NCBI GenBank assembly: GCA_036924085.1
Contig: JAVGWX010000005.1
Coordinates: 76,232,547-76,296,546 of the forward strand
Length of the DNA: 64,000 nt
Direction of reading: 5' to 3'
Source: Ariolimax columbianus
Lineage: Eukaryota; Mollusca; Gastropoda; Stylommatophora; Arionidae
Shown here: in pieces, positions 1 to 11,524 of the stretch
How positions within the stretch are numbered: position 1 is the stretch's first letter
How the letters are laid out: each line of letters starts with the position of its first letter
Made by a program: the position numbers and the translations under genes
Notes under the pieces: generated by a model
Seen by the model: only the letters and a program-made list of their open reading frames with translations
The model's database searches: none
What the model was told of the DNA's origin: nothing

Positions 1-235
1 TATCTTCTGACGCAACAATATGCGCCTGATCTGGTCTCGTAAGATCTTTCGTTAACTCACGTCCTTCTTTAAACATCGCTGTCCAGTTCTTCACTGTTGT
101 CTTCCCCACACTTTTGTCTCCATACACTGGCTGCATTCTGCGATGAATGTCAACTGCTCGACATCCTTCCACTATTAGAAACCGAATCACCGCTCGCTGA
201 TCAACTCTGGATGGATTCCGTATCACACACACCAT
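1..235 (-). CDS. Mariner-type transposase N-terminal HTH fragment, open at window edge
   Basis: Reading leftward from an ATG at 235 gives 78 uninterrupted codons that run off the window. Residues around RAVIRFLIVEG, then DIHRRMQPVYGDKSV and TVKNWTAMFKEGR, match the layout of the HTH_48 DNA-binding domain at the N-terminus of mariner/SETMAR-type transposases. In that family the domain binds the terminal inverted repeats. The catalytic DDE part would lie outside the window, so I cannot tell whether the element is intact. No terminal repeat was identified to the right of the start. The family call is good; activity is unknown. Confidence 0.68.
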   Translation of the reverse strand, partial: MVCVIRNPSRVDQRAVIRFLIVEGCRAVDIHRRMQPVYGDKSVGKTTVKNWTAMFKEGRELTKDLTRPDQAHIVASED

Positions 236-394
236 GTTTTTAACAGTCTGCTGAGGAAACTATGAGTCTAAGGATAATGCAATTTTGCAAACTTGACGGA
301 CGATATGTGCTGTTTACACCAGAAGTGACGTCATCATACGCATCACACGTATGTTCACTTGTTGCAGTTTGGTCCGGTTTCATTTGAACACGAC

Positions 395-515
<121 letters not shown>

Positions 516-530
516 CTATTCATACAATAG

Positions 531-1310
531 TACGAGGTGCATTACTTAAGTAATATCATCTGCCGAAGACGGATGTGTCGGACCCAAAGGTGTAAATATC
601 ACAGTCAACCTGTAAACTAGCGACACAACGCATTCCATTGTTCGGTCTACATCCTGCTACTAGCAAAGCCTTGCTCATGTCTTGGTAGCGGGAGAGTGAG
701 AACGAACGAAGAAAAAGAAGAAGTAATACCAATTTTATTATAAAGTGCATGGACGAGTAGGTACAACAGAAAATCTTATTTGAGGTCACAACATGGCTTC
801 TAGTAATATTCCATGTAAAGATTGTGACGATCGTGTAGCATGCGCATGCGCAATAAAGCGAGCAACATGGTCGCCCTACTGTCGACTTAAACCATGGAAG
901 AACAAGCAGGTATCGGTGTCTTGTGGTCAGAGGGTGGGAAACCTTCTCATATCTACATACTAATAAATATTCAGTATGAAGACAGTTGTTTTAGTCGGAG
1001 AAGAGTGTATGAATGGATAGACAGATTTATAACGGAAAATAAAACGTCATTGATGAACCGCGGTGGGGGAGACCAGCAAGCATCGCAACTGACACAGTGA
1101 AACAGCATACCGATCAGCAAGTCTTCAGCAACAGGCGAGTCACTTTTGATGAAATTGCCCTCGATTTTATCATGAGTCAGCGCTGCGTAAATAAATGTCC
1201 ATGGTAACCTCTGTTGTAAGAAAGTGTGTAGCAGATGTGTTTCAAGTCAGCCGACAACGAAGTATTGGAGGTGGTGCAAAGACGTTACATCAAAAATACT
1301 TTTTTTCTCT
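531..1310 (+). mobile_element. Degenerate mariner-like element, 5' part
   Basis: The start TACGAGGTGCATTACTTAAG resembles mariner terminal repeats, and an HTH relic lies at 894. The right boundary is not defined because the sequence decays into unrecognisable DNA near 1310. The left boundary is an inference from terminal-repeat resemblance only. Confidence 0.4.
894..1265 (+). pseudogene. Mariner transposase HTH relic
   Basis: The first 68 codons (894-1100) start MEEQ and contain SHIYILINIQYEDSCFSRRR followed by VYEWIDRF. This is the order of the mariner HTH_48 domain (EIHR...VYGEDCMS...VFEWHRRF). After a stop at 1100 the similarity continues in another register with RVTFDEIALDFIMSQR, which corresponds to the second HTH (RVTIDEIA...). 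Stops and frameshifts follow and no catalytic domain is present. It is a different subfamily from the fragment at 1-235. Confidence 0.6.
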
Positions 1311-1473
1311 AGAGGCCATGCACAAACTAGCGAACATGTGAACAACGTGCGTTGCCAGGCATAGGGAATGTGTTGACAAATGAGACACAAAAATGTATGG
1401 TTGTAATAATGTTATAAATAAAATTTCTGTTACTTAATGATTTATTTATATAAATATGTATATACATAAATGC

Positions 1474-2592
1474 ATACAAACACACACACGCAAGCACGCA
1501 CACACGCAGACAGACAGACACACACCCACCCAGACACACACAGCATAATCATACACACAGACAGACACACACACACACACCCACACACACACACACCCAC
1601 CCACACACACACCCACACATCTACCCACTCACACACACACACCCACACATCCACCCACACACACACACCCACCCACACACACACATCCACCCACACATCC
1701 ACCCACACACACACCCACAAATCCACCCACCCACATCCACCCACCCGCACACACATCCACGCTGCCACACACACGCACATCCACCCACACCCACACCCAC
1801 ACATCCACCCACCCACACACACACATCCACCCACACCCACACATCCACACATCCACCCACACACACACACATCCACTCAAACACACCCACACATCCACCC
1901 ACCCACACATCAACCCACCCACACATCCACCCATCCAGACACACACAACACAATCATACACACAGACTTACACATTCACCCACACATCCACCCACACATA
2001 CCCACCCACATACACACACCCACAGACACCCACACACACACACACATCCACACACACACACACCCACACATCCACCCACACACACACACACCCACCCACA
2101 CACAACAAAATCATACACACACAGACAGACACACACACCCTCACATCCACCCACCCAAACACACCCACCCACACACACACACACCCACCCACACACACAC
2201 AACACAATCATACACACCCACATACACACACACACCCACCCTCCCAGTCCCACCCACACATCCATCCACACACACCCATCCACCAACACACACACACATC
2301 CACCCACCCACACACACACACAACACAATCATACACACCCACATCCACACACACACCCACGCTCCCTCTCCCACCCACACAGACCCACCCATACACACCC
2401 ATCCATACACACATACACACACACACACAACACAATTATACACACATACAAACAGACAGACAGACACGCACCCACACACACACCCACCCAGACACACACA
2501 CACAACACAATCATACACACAGACAGACACACGCACACACACCCACCCACACCCACACACAGACACCCACCCACACACAAACACACACGCAG
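1474..2592. repeat. CA-rich compound array (CACACCCACACATCCACC type)
   Basis: About 1.1 kb of almost pure A/C sequence mixing CA runs with CCA and CATCCA blocks, interrupted at intervals by AACACAATCATACAC. The interruptions recur near 1540, 1945, 2100, 2200, 2320, 2430 and 2500, so the array has a weak higher-order pattern. Strand asymmetry makes the reverse strand G/T-rich. Frames of up to 380 codons (His-Thr or Cys-Val repeats) are artefacts. Confidence 0.95.
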
Positions 2593-2994
2593 ACCGTGAT
2601 GCCGAGAAATAAAACAACTAACCTAAGAGTGAACTGTAAAGTACCCTGTTATGTTAACATTTCGTGACAAACAGATTTCCTTATTTGAATTGATGGTCCC
2701 AAATAGTCAAGGCAGTTTACGCCTAACAGGGGGTGCTGCGGATACTTGTCATTGACGCGTCCGTGAGAAAGAGACGTTGCCATCACATAGATCATTTGTT
2801 GAAGCCGCCGGAGAAGATGTGCAACACCAACAAAAATTGAGAAAAGGAAGTTAAATCTTTTCTTACCATTGTTACCAAATTTTAGAATCAGATCAATTTC
2901 ATGCGCACTTTTGTGTATAAAGAAGTATATTAAACAAATTATTTATTTCTCAGTCTTACTTTGTGTGCGTACGTGCGTTCGTGTGTGTGTGTGT
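2593..2994. other. Unassigned spacer
   Basis: No coding or repeat structure recognised apart from a short GT run near 2975-2995. Confidence 0.5.
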
Positions 2995-3172
2995 ATGTAA
3001 TTTTTGTTTTAGTCAGAGAGTGGTGAATGCTTGGAATGCATTGCCACAGGAAGTAGTGGAGGGAAGGACAATTAAGGCATTTACGCATAGTTTTTAGAGT
3101 AAGGAAATGTAAACTAAACTGTTTGTTTACAGACTGTTTTCTAATCCAGTATAAGACGTAAAGTTAAGTTAA
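2995..3172 (+). mobile_element. CR1-like LINE, extreme 3' fragment
   Basis: The sequence encodes SQRVVNAWNALPQEVVEG, then TIKAF and a stop. That is the C-terminus of the same CR1-like family seen at 31102-32925 and 56932-57394. It then runs through a short 3' untranslated region ending in GTTAAGTTAAGT, the family's terminal repeat. It is severely 5'-truncated, as is usual for target-primed reverse transcription. Confidence 0.75.
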
Positions 3173-4120
3173 GTACCAATGGCCTTTAATGGACTTGAGA
3201 GTTAAGCAAGCACTTTTGAAAACATGGCAGGAGGTTGGCGGTATAAGTAAAAATGTTCTATGGCCTATTTTGATTGAGATTTTTCGGCTTTAAATACTTT
3301 TCAAATTCCTTTGAATCCTTATAGGTCACTATACAATGTATATTATAGTTTTAGTATACAGTTAATATGGGATATATTGTAGGACAAAATAAGCTATGAT
3401 TCATTTTTGTTCAAGAAAGTAGTAATTTTTGGAGCAGGTCCCCAAAAAATTATTGATATCATTAAAACAAAATTTACAAATTCAATACATTTTTTAAAAC
3501 ATTCCTTTACTTGTACGCACATCTCTAGCCTCTTCTCCTTCTTCACAAATTCCTCTACAACCAATCCATAGAGATTCTTCAGGTCGGTTAGTCAGTCATT
3601 CTTTGCATTGTTGCGATGTAATTCTTTATAGGCTGAACAATTCCATTCGACACTTACTGTTAATGTTTGGAAACCTGTGAATTAATGCTCAGAGTTTCTT
3701 GACTTCCAAACGAATGTTAATTTTTACATTAATTATCTACAGCTGACAATACGCATGAGTCAATGGTTTATTAATAACTAAATCAATATCATGTGACTGA
3801 AATAACCGTCGTTCATTGGCTGGAAGCAAATAACAAATCTTGCTTCCAAATCGTCTATTTGCACCTCGTAGCATATTCATCACTGCCGTCTATGAAAGAG
3901 TTGTGAAAGGAAACGAATTCTGGTCTTTGCCTTCCAACAACACGATTAAAGGTGAGGTCGAGTCCTACTGTAAGACATAACTACTTGTATGCTGACACTG
4001 TAGGAATGTAGGAATAGCATCAAACATAATGAAATCTGCCAAAGTCTGTGATAATTTACAATTTCATATAATGAGCTTAAGAAAGGAATGCAAGTTAGTG
4101 ATTAGTTTGCTTGGGAAATA
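3173..4120. other. Unassigned AT-rich DNA
   Basis: No open frame of note, no recognised transposon and no tandem repeat in this stretch. Confidence 0.5.
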
Positions 4121-4374
<254 letters not shown>

Positions 4375-4599
4375 CTAAAATAAAGCGACCACCTTGTGTT
4401 TGAGTTTCTCAGTTAGTAGTCAACTGACTTCAAATATAAAACGGTAAGAACATTTGAAAAATAATAAACGTTTTACATATTTTCTTCTCTGTTGCTTATT
4501 GTTTGCAGTGCAGGGTCAATGCTAAACACTTTTTGTTTATGTAGCTGGCGACCAGTGATTAAATTGCTATCGTTGATTTGATTTTGGCGTTACACATAG

Positions 4600-4836
4600 T
4601 CGTTCTTTTCAGACGAAAACTTCATCACTTGAAAGGAAATGGTCTCTTCAGACGAAAACTTCATCACTTGAAAGGATATGGTCTCTTCAGACGAAAACTT
4701 CATCACTTGAAAGGATATGGTCTCTTCAGACGAAAACTTCATCACTTGAAAGGATATGGTCTCTTCAGACGAAAACTTCATCACTTGAAAGGATATGGTC
4801 TCTTCAGACGAAAACTTCATCACTTGAAAGGATATG
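4600..4836. repeat. 39-bp minisatellite, six copies
   Basis: AGACGAAAACTTCATCACTT recurs at 4611, 4650, 4689, 4728, 4767 and 4806, an exact period of 39. Copies are nearly identical. Because 39 is a multiple of three, a 13-residue peptide repeats in frame on both strands, so the open frame is not evidence of a gene. Confidence 0.95.
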
Positions 4837-5329
4837 GTGCTAACAAGTTAATTAAAGAGTTTCATGAAAAGAAATTTCAAGGGCGCAGCGCGTCACCACG
4901 GCTTTTGAAGAAGCAATGGGAAACTGATATAAATGAGGCTGACTGAAACCTAGACTGAAATACAGCAGAGAATCGTGGATGAAGGTATTTGTCAGTGGTG
5001 TTACACACCGTGCATGTGCTCGTACTGATGCAGAACATATCAAACATCTGTTGCAATTTTGGCTGCTATGTTTTGACTGCATTATAATAATGTTGTACAT
5101 GATAGTATACAATGGTGGAATATTGGTGTTCAGACACAATGTGTGCATGGTTGGATTTAAGACGGCCAAATAAGCTATGGCTTAGGGTGTTACAATCCGC
5201 AGGTGCCTAAACAAAAGTTAGCTTAATGGTAAATGTGTAATGAATAAAAGCATTCTCTTGAAAATAAATTTTCACTTTAAATACATGTTATTAAATAATC
5301 AAATGTCTCTCCAGTACATGTTTTCAAGT
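4837..5329. other. Unassigned spacer
   Basis: Open frames of 64 and 105 codons overlap here on opposite strands, but neither has a recognisable domain. Confidence 0.5.
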
Positions 5330-5765
5330 TTTGTGACAAACAGCCAAACAGCTCATCAGAACAGCAAACAAAGCTGAACAGATGGGCCATGCGAAATACG
5401 GGCAAGGAGGTCTACAGAAATATGGCAAGCGTAATGACAGCGTAAATCAACTCCCAAGGAAGGATTACATCATCATTTTCCGACTCGGAACCAAACACAT
5501 CCCACTTAACAAGAACCTGAACAGAATCTAAACACAAAATACTCACGAGTGCAATCTGTGTACACACCCATATGAAACCGCTTATCATCATCTCTGTGAA
5601 TACTCAGCGCTCAACGAAGTTTTCAAAATGCTTCTTGCTCCGCTGCCAGATACATAGGACACTTTGTATGGCACTAGACAACAGTTGATGAACACGTGTC
5701 GATAGCATTACATGGCATTGGGCTGAAGGACGAGAGCCCGGATGCTGATAATCTGTAACAACAGC
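5330..5765 (+). pseudogene. RNase H-type LINE ORF2, C-terminal relic
   Basis: Conceptual translation gives a run with IIIFRLGTKHIPLNKNLNRI, then ECNLCTHPYETAYHHLCEY, and DTLYGTRQQLMNTCR. This order (basic stretch, CxxC...H...C finger, LYG motif) is the C-terminal end of ORF2 in I-type LINEs with RNase H. Stops interrupt it at several points. It belongs to a different family from the family A copies, whose finger reads CPCGTGKMTTEHLLQNC. Everything upstream is missing, so it is a dead 3' fragment. Confidence 0.65.
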
Positions 5766-5823
5766 ATAAAGCTTAGGACTTCACCAAGTCTTAATCCGGC
5801 ACTGGACGTGTGTATGTGTGTGC

Positions 5824-5830
<7 letters not shown>

Positions 5831-5886
<56 letters not shown>

Positions 5887-5892
5887 TATATA
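5831..5892. repeat. (TA)n(CA)n microsatellite
   Basis: TA dinucleotides followed by a short CA run and TATATA. Confidence 0.95.
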
Positions 5893-5985
5893 TCGATAAT
5901 GATAGTAATACAAATCTTAATCATAATAACAATAATTTGTCCGTCGTCATCGAAAAGGACAACATACATCACACCATGTCATACT

Positions 5986-6399
5986 TCGTCTTTTTCGTCG
6001 TAAGCTGTCAGACGTCAACCTGAACTATTTCGAAAAAAGCAGCGGCCATCCTGAGGCTGTCGACACTGCCATAGAGTTTGTCTTGTGTTGGCACTGGTGA
6101 TGGCCACATCTGCTTTCTCTGATCCTCGTATGTCCGGCAGTTTTGCAGCAAATGTTCAGCGGTCATTTTCCCGGTACCACACGAGCATTCGTCAGTGCCA
6201 CTTATCTTCAATTTGTTGAATAGGTGGTACCTCAGTCTATTGTGGCCAGTGCGAAATCTGAAGACCACGACCTGCTCTTTATTGTTCAACTGGTAAGAGG
6301 AATCGTTTTTTGTGTAGCCGGTATGTTCTTTTTCCCATTTGGTCATGTATCTAGCTCTAATAAGCCTTTTTGACTCTTCGTATGTCACACTAGGATCTA
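5986..6399 (-). mobile_element. I-type LINE family A, 5'-truncated copy with target-site duplication
   Basis: A 414-bp insertion bounded by a perfect 15-bp direct repeat, ACACCATGTCATACT, at 5971-5985 and 6400-6414. It encodes the last 130 or so residues of ORF2 in one open frame: SVTYEESKRLIRARYM, QVVVFRFRTGHNRLRYHLF, the finger CSCGTGKMTAEHLLQNC, and DKLYGSVDSLRMAAAFFE. The 3' end lies at the left with a short A/G-rich tail. The open frame and perfect duplication suggest a fairly recent event. Confidence 0.88.
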
Positions 6400-6414
6400 A
6401 CACCATGTCATACT

Positions 6415-6769
6415 ACATCATTGAGTCTGTGGGTATCCTCATTCTTGAACATACCAATGCGATAGCGGTAATATGTAACTACTGACTGCTTTAAATATTC
6501 CCTCTGCTCTAGATTTTCTGATTCTTTGTCTATCCGGGACTAGACGAATACGGAGACCCTCGTTGATTGCATCTCCCTTTTTGACCGCACATTTTTAAGT
6601 TGACGATTTTTAACCATATTTTCCCTGGTGGTTAAGTCTGTTTAACAGTCCTTAAAAGACTATCCAGACTGTTCTTAAGATATATTAACTTCTTCACCTC
6701 AGGGAAGAGGAGGAACGACTAAATAAGAAACTGACTATTTATATATATATATTGACTGAATATCTTGCG
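6415..6769. other. Unassigned spacer
   Basis: No gene or repeat recognised. A short TA run sits near 6741. Confidence 0.5.
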
Positions 6770-7842
6770 AGTGAGTGAGGGGTAAATTGTACAACATAAC
6801 TGAGTAAGAGGTGAATTGTGCAACACAAAGTGAGTAAGAGGTGAATTGTGCAACATAACTGAGTGAGAGGTGAATTGGCCAACATAACTGAGTGAGAGGG
6901 GAAATTTGCAATACAATTGAGTTAGAGGTGAATCGTGCAATATAATTGGATGGTAGGGGAAATGTGTAACGTAACTGAGTGAGAGGGGAATTGCGCAACA
7001 CAAAGAGAGTGAGCGATCACTTGCGGAACACACAATGAATATGAGGTTAATTGTGCAACCCAAAGTGAGTGAGACGTGAATTATCCAACACAAAGTGAGA
7101 GGTGAATTGTGCAACACAAAGTGAGTGAGAGGAAAATCTGGCAACACAAAGTGAATAAGAGGTGAATTGTGTAATTTAAGTGAGTGAGAGGTAAATTGTG
7201 CAACACAAAGTGAGTGAGAGATGAATTGTGCAACACAAAGTGAGTGAGAGATGAATTGTGCAACACAAAGGGAGTAAAAGGTTAATTGTGCAACATAGCT
7301 GAGAGAGAGGTGAATTGTGCAACACAAAGTGAGTGAGAGATGAATTGTGCAACACAAAGGGAGTAAAAGGTTAAATGTGCAACATAGCTGAGAGAGAGGT
7401 GAATTGTGCAACACAAAGTGAGTGAGAGGAAAATCTGGCAACACAAAGTGAATAAGAGGTGAATTGTGTAATTTAAGTGAGTGAGAGGTAAATTGTGCAA
7501 CACAAAGTGAGTGAGAGAAGAATTGTGCAACACAAAGTGAGTGAGAGATGAATTGTGCAACACAAAGGGAGTAAAAGGTTAATTGTGCAACATAGCTGAG
7601 TGAGAGGTGAATTGTAAACACAAAGTGAGTGAGAGGTAAATCTGGCAACACAAAGTGAATAAGAGGTGAATTGTGCAACATAAGTGAGTGAGAGGTGAAT
7701 TGTGCAACATAAGTGAGTGAGAGGTGAATTGGGCAACACAAAGTGAGTGAGAGGTGAATTGTGCAACACAAAGTGAGTGAGAGGTGAATTGTGCAACACA
7801 AAGTGAGTGAGAGGTGAATTGTGCAACACAAAGTGAGTGAGA
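6770..7842. repeat. 30-bp minisatellite, about 36 units, with higher-order structure
   Basis: Units read GTGAGTGAGAGGTGAATTGT followed by GCAACACAAA, with variants lacking parts of the second half. A segment with distinctive variants (GGAAAATCTG, GTGTAATTTAAG) occurs at 7131 and again at 7428, an offset of 297 bases. A partial third copy is near 7635. Frames of up to 370 codons on the minus strand arise because the unit lacks stops. Confidence 0.95.
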
Positions 7843-8950
7843 ATGATATGTGAGTTTAATAACTTAGTGTTATACATTTGAGAAGAATCCAATATCTTTA
7901 CACATGTTACGCTGTTAATACACACCAACAAATCATAAAACTTGAAAGTTTTGGGTAAAATCATTTTTTATCAATGGACATTCTTTGAGCAAAAGCAACA
8001 TCAACCAATAAAATGTAATCACCGTGTTTTTGAATATATTTTCTAAATATTTTAAAGTTTTTAATTTACTTGTGTCATTATTGACGGATATCATCTAGTG
8101 AAACATAATGTCTGAGACCACGTACACCAAATTCACTACACTTCTTCCACAATGACAGTATCTCATATGTGGCTACCGTAATCTTATACAGCACAGTATC
8201 TGTGACCCCATACAACAAAGTCTACAACACTTCTTCTCCAACAACATCATCCTCTATGTGGCTATCCCAAAAAACAAACACATAAACATGAACTAATTTA
8301 TTCCATTCTATATATATATCAAGTTATTTTATAGCCCGGACAGAAATCCAGCTCAAATTATTAGCGGTGTCCCGGCTAAAGAAGAAAAGAAACACGCGTG
8401 GTAAGCATAAATACACAGGTTCATAAACTGTAAGCGTTATGGGCCCCCAGAAAGCACGATTAGCCATGTCTACATCCAGTACTGAAGCTTGGCTGTTTTG
8501 TTCGCCTGACAAGGCTGAACTATTTGCTCTTTCGAGAAAATAACGAACCAGAATAAGTGTCAAATGACGTAACCCATCATCTGTAAACAACACATGTTGC
8601 CAACGGAGACAGAATCAGATCCATTTTGCCATTGGCAAAAATGTCACTTAATTTCGAAAATGAAAAAAACTTTTTAAGGTAAAATAACAATGATTAATAT
8701 GAATATATCAATCAACCAATGCCTGATCTCTGTGGAGCATAGGTTTTCAATAAATACAAGCCAAGTAATAACACATTGACCTGCCTATATCTTACACTTT
8801 CTACAAGAAAGGATAACAAACCTTATATCCGACCCTCCTTGTTCGCTTATGACGACATACCTGGCTGGTTACAGCGTTGGTTTTCTTTATCTCCCATTCT
8901 ATCCCTGGTAACAATGTACAATTAATTATATTCGATAGCACTATTTAGGT
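7843..8950. other. Unassigned AT-rich DNA
   Basis: No recognised transposon. An open frame of 89 codons on the minus strand (8324-8593) has no domain I recognise and no supporting splice or promoter signal that I can defend. Confidence 0.5.
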
Positions 8951-9225
8951 TGTTGTTGTTGTTACGAATGCCCACAATGTGTAGGTTTACTCTTTTGTGC
9001 GCCTTGAAAAAGACGTTAAGTGACGGGTTACAGTAGCTTTCCTCACATTCCGGGCGAGCTAATGATGGTGGGCCGGGGTCCTCCAGGCGGTTGTGCTATG
9101 CTTGGCTTCATCCGAGTGTCGCTCACTACTACAGGGAACACATCGATTCCTCACCTCGTTAGCCATGCTGCCATGAAAACAGCGCGTTTCCAGAGAGCAC
9201 TACGAGGAAGTCGAGGTGAGTGTCT
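8951..9225 (+). other. Exon-like module, left arm of inverted duplication
   Basis: Begins with a GTT run, continues through CTTTTGTGCGCC and GCTTTCCTCACATTCC, then an open stretch reading CAMLGFIRVSLTTTG, TSIPHLVSHAAMKTARFQRA. It ends in a consensus-like splice donor, GAG|GTGAGT, near 9214. TCCTCCAG near 9090 could be an acceptor. The minus-strand block at 12112-12385 matches it along its whole length. I do not recognise the peptide. It may be a real exon or coding-like sequence of a dispersed repeat, and the directly following satellite belongs to the same repeated unit. Confidence 0.5.
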
Positions 9226-9845
9226 TGTCCAGTATGTTTTGCCTGACCCTGACTAGCATGTCTGATCAGTTTGTTTTACCTGATCCTGACTAGCATGTCT
9301 GATCAGTATGTTTAGCTGACCCTGACTAGCATGTCTTGTCCAGTATGTTTTACCTGACCCTGACTAGCATGTCTGATCAGTATGTTTCACCTGACCCTGA
9401 CTAGCATGTCTGATCAGTATGTTTTACCTGACCCTGACTAGCATGTCTTGTCCAGTATGTTTTACCTGACCCTGACTAGCATGTCTGATCAGTATGTTTT
9501 ACCTGACCCTGACTAGCATGTCTGATCAGTATGTTTTACCTGACCTTGACTAGCATGTCTGATCAGTATGTTTTACCTGACCCTGACTAGCATGTCTGAT
9601 CAGTATGTTTCACCTGATCCTGACTAACATGTCTGATCAGTATATTTTGCTTGACCCTGACTATCATGTCTGATCGGTATATTTTGCCTGACCCTGACTA
9701 ACATACCTGATCAATATATTTCGCCTGACCCTGACTAGCATGTCTGATCAGTATATTTTGCATGGCCATGACTAACATGTCTGATCAGTATATTTGGCAT
9801 GACCATTACTAACATAGTCTGATCAGTACATTTTACCAGACCAGA
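9226..9845 (+). repeat. 37-bp core satellite, about 16 units
   Basis: Units contain CTGATCAGTATGTTTTACCT followed by GACCCTGACTAGCATG, with decay toward the right end. In reverse complement this is the same satellite as 11525-12111, so the two arrays are inverted relative to each other. Confidence 0.93.
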
Positions 9846-10097
9846 CTTTAGTCTTGCTCCACTAACTATTTAGATAATCCTCTACATTTGTTTTTTAAAC
9901 ATATAATTGTCATTTGTATTTTATACATGCATTTTTACAAAATAAAGTCCCATAGCTGGTAGCTGCCATATGGGATAAAGTGTTAGAGAATTCATTGTAC
10001 TGTCACATTTTTCAAGCGGTAGAAGACTGGAGCGCCGGTCGCGGGGGTTGACCGACTGAAATTGCCCCGCAAAGGGTGTCACTAAGCTCAGCACCAA
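9846..10097. other. AT-rich spacer
   Basis: Contains an AATAAA near 9940 in an AT-rich context, which could be a polyadenylation signal but has no gene attached to it. No other structure seen. Confidence 0.4.
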
Positions 10098-10690
10098 TCG
10101 TAGGCTGACGCTCCTCTGAGGTCTTCAATTAGTCAATTTTCTAGTTCATCTAATAAGGACCCGGACCCTATCGTAGGTTGACGCTCCTCTGAGGTCATCA
10201 ATTAGTCAATTTTCTAGTTCATCTAATAAGGACCCGGACCCTATCGTAGGCTGACACTCCTCTGAGGTCTTCAATTAGTCAATTTTCTAGTTCATCTAAT
10301 AAGGACCCGGACCCTATCGTAGGCTGACACTCCTCTGAGGTCTTCAATTAGTCAATTTTCTAGTTCATCTAATAAGGACCTGGACCCTATCGTAGGCTGA
10401 CACTCCTCTGAGGTCTTCAATTAGTCAATTTTCTAGTTAATCTAATAAGGACCCGGACCCTATCGTAGGCTGACACTCCTCTGAGGTCTTCAATTAGTCA
10501 ATTTTCTAGTTCATCTGATAAGGACCCGGACCCTATCGTAGGCTGACACTCCTCTGAGGTCTTCAATTAGTCAATTTTCTAGTTAATCTAAAATGACCCG
10601 TACCCTACCTTAAGGTTGACGCTCCTGTGGGGTCTTCAACTTAGTCAATTGCCTAGTTAATCTAATAATGATCCGAACCCTACCAGGATC
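10098..10690. repeat. 73-bp minisatellite, about 8 units
   Basis: TCGTAGGCTGAC recurs at 10098, 10171 and 10244 and then at the same 73-base spacing. Each unit includes CTCTGAGGTCTTCAATTAGT and TAATAAGGACCCGGACCCTA. The last two units are diverged. Confidence 0.93.
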
Positions 10691-10904
10691 CTACATTAGA
10701 TCCATGTTCTCGTGAAATTTGAGCCACTACATCAACATGCACATACCACATCGGTCGGTTACATCGATTATCCCCCTTTGCCCTAACCTGGCATGTCGAG
10801 CCCCAACTACACGTAAAGAGTCCCGTGCCAAGCTGTCAATCGGAAAATAGATTCAATCTATTGATCAGTGGTTCTGAGCTTGTCTATTTATGGTGCTAAA
10901 TCGT

Positions 10905-11100
10905 GGGCATCAGGGATCAGGTTAACAAGATCCCACCTCATGTCCTCATCATACACCAGAAAAAAGGCTGTTACAGCAAACTGGTCCTTAACTTTGGAAA
11001 AGACATTGTAATCTCTTTCATTGCACTACAACAATGAGGACATAGGTCAACCTCATCTAGTACGCCTCGGTATGTAAGAAGAACCTATATGTACTCGCTA
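10905..11100 (-). other. Exon-like module, copy 1
   Basis: On the minus strand a frame reads LTYRGVLDEVDLCPHCCSAM, then KEITMSFPKLRTSLL and a stop at 10971. GVL-EVD and CCSAM are shared with the minus-strand copies near 51.8 kb and 38.8 kb. A single diverged core-satellite unit (CAGGGATCAGGTTAAC...ACAAGATCCCACCTCATG) follows immediately on the minus strand at 10910-10960. Function unknown. Confidence 0.42.
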
Positions 11101-11179
11101 CTTGAGACAACTCGATAAGAGTGAAGAGTTCAAATAGGGGAACTTTAATAACAGACCAACAGATGTGTGTTATGGACCA

Positions 11180-11455
11180 TTTCAGGGTTCGTTCCATGGA
11201 CTTCATTTCATTGTTCACATCATGGGCCCATTTCAGGGTTCGTGTCATGGACTTCATTTCCTTATTCACACCATGGGCCCATTTCAGGGTTCGTTCCATG
11301 GACTTCATTTCAGGATTCATGTCATGCGCTTCATTTACGTGTTCTTGTAATGGACCGCATTTCAGGATTCGTATCATTTTCTTCCATTTAAGAGTTTGCG
11401 CCATGGACCCGATTTCAGGGTCTGTGCCATTCACCAACTTTCAGGGTTTACCAAG
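11180..11455. repeat. 26/51-bp minisatellite
   Basis: TTCAGGGTTCG recurs at about 11181, 11232 and 11283 (51-base spacing), with an internal half-repeat of CATGGACTTCATTTC type. About five long units. It lies between module copy 1 and the inverted 37-bp array. Confidence 0.85.
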
Positions 11456-11524
11456 CAAGATCGCAGCCATGCAAACCAAATTCATCAAAACAAGGAACAA
11501 TACAACAACAGACAATGTGGAATG

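Noticed and set aside
1470..2612. 380-codon His/Thr frame and the overlapping Cys/Val/Gly frames on the other strand
   Set aside because: Pure translation of an A/C-rich tandem array; no start context, domain or codon bias.
4578..4946. 122-codon frame with six copies of a 13-residue peptide
   Set aside because: In-frame minisatellite; the flanking codons show no recognisable domain.
6719..7831. 370-codon minus-strand frame
   Set aside because: Repeats of the 30-bp unit with no stop; the peptide changes frame meaning wherever the unit length varies.
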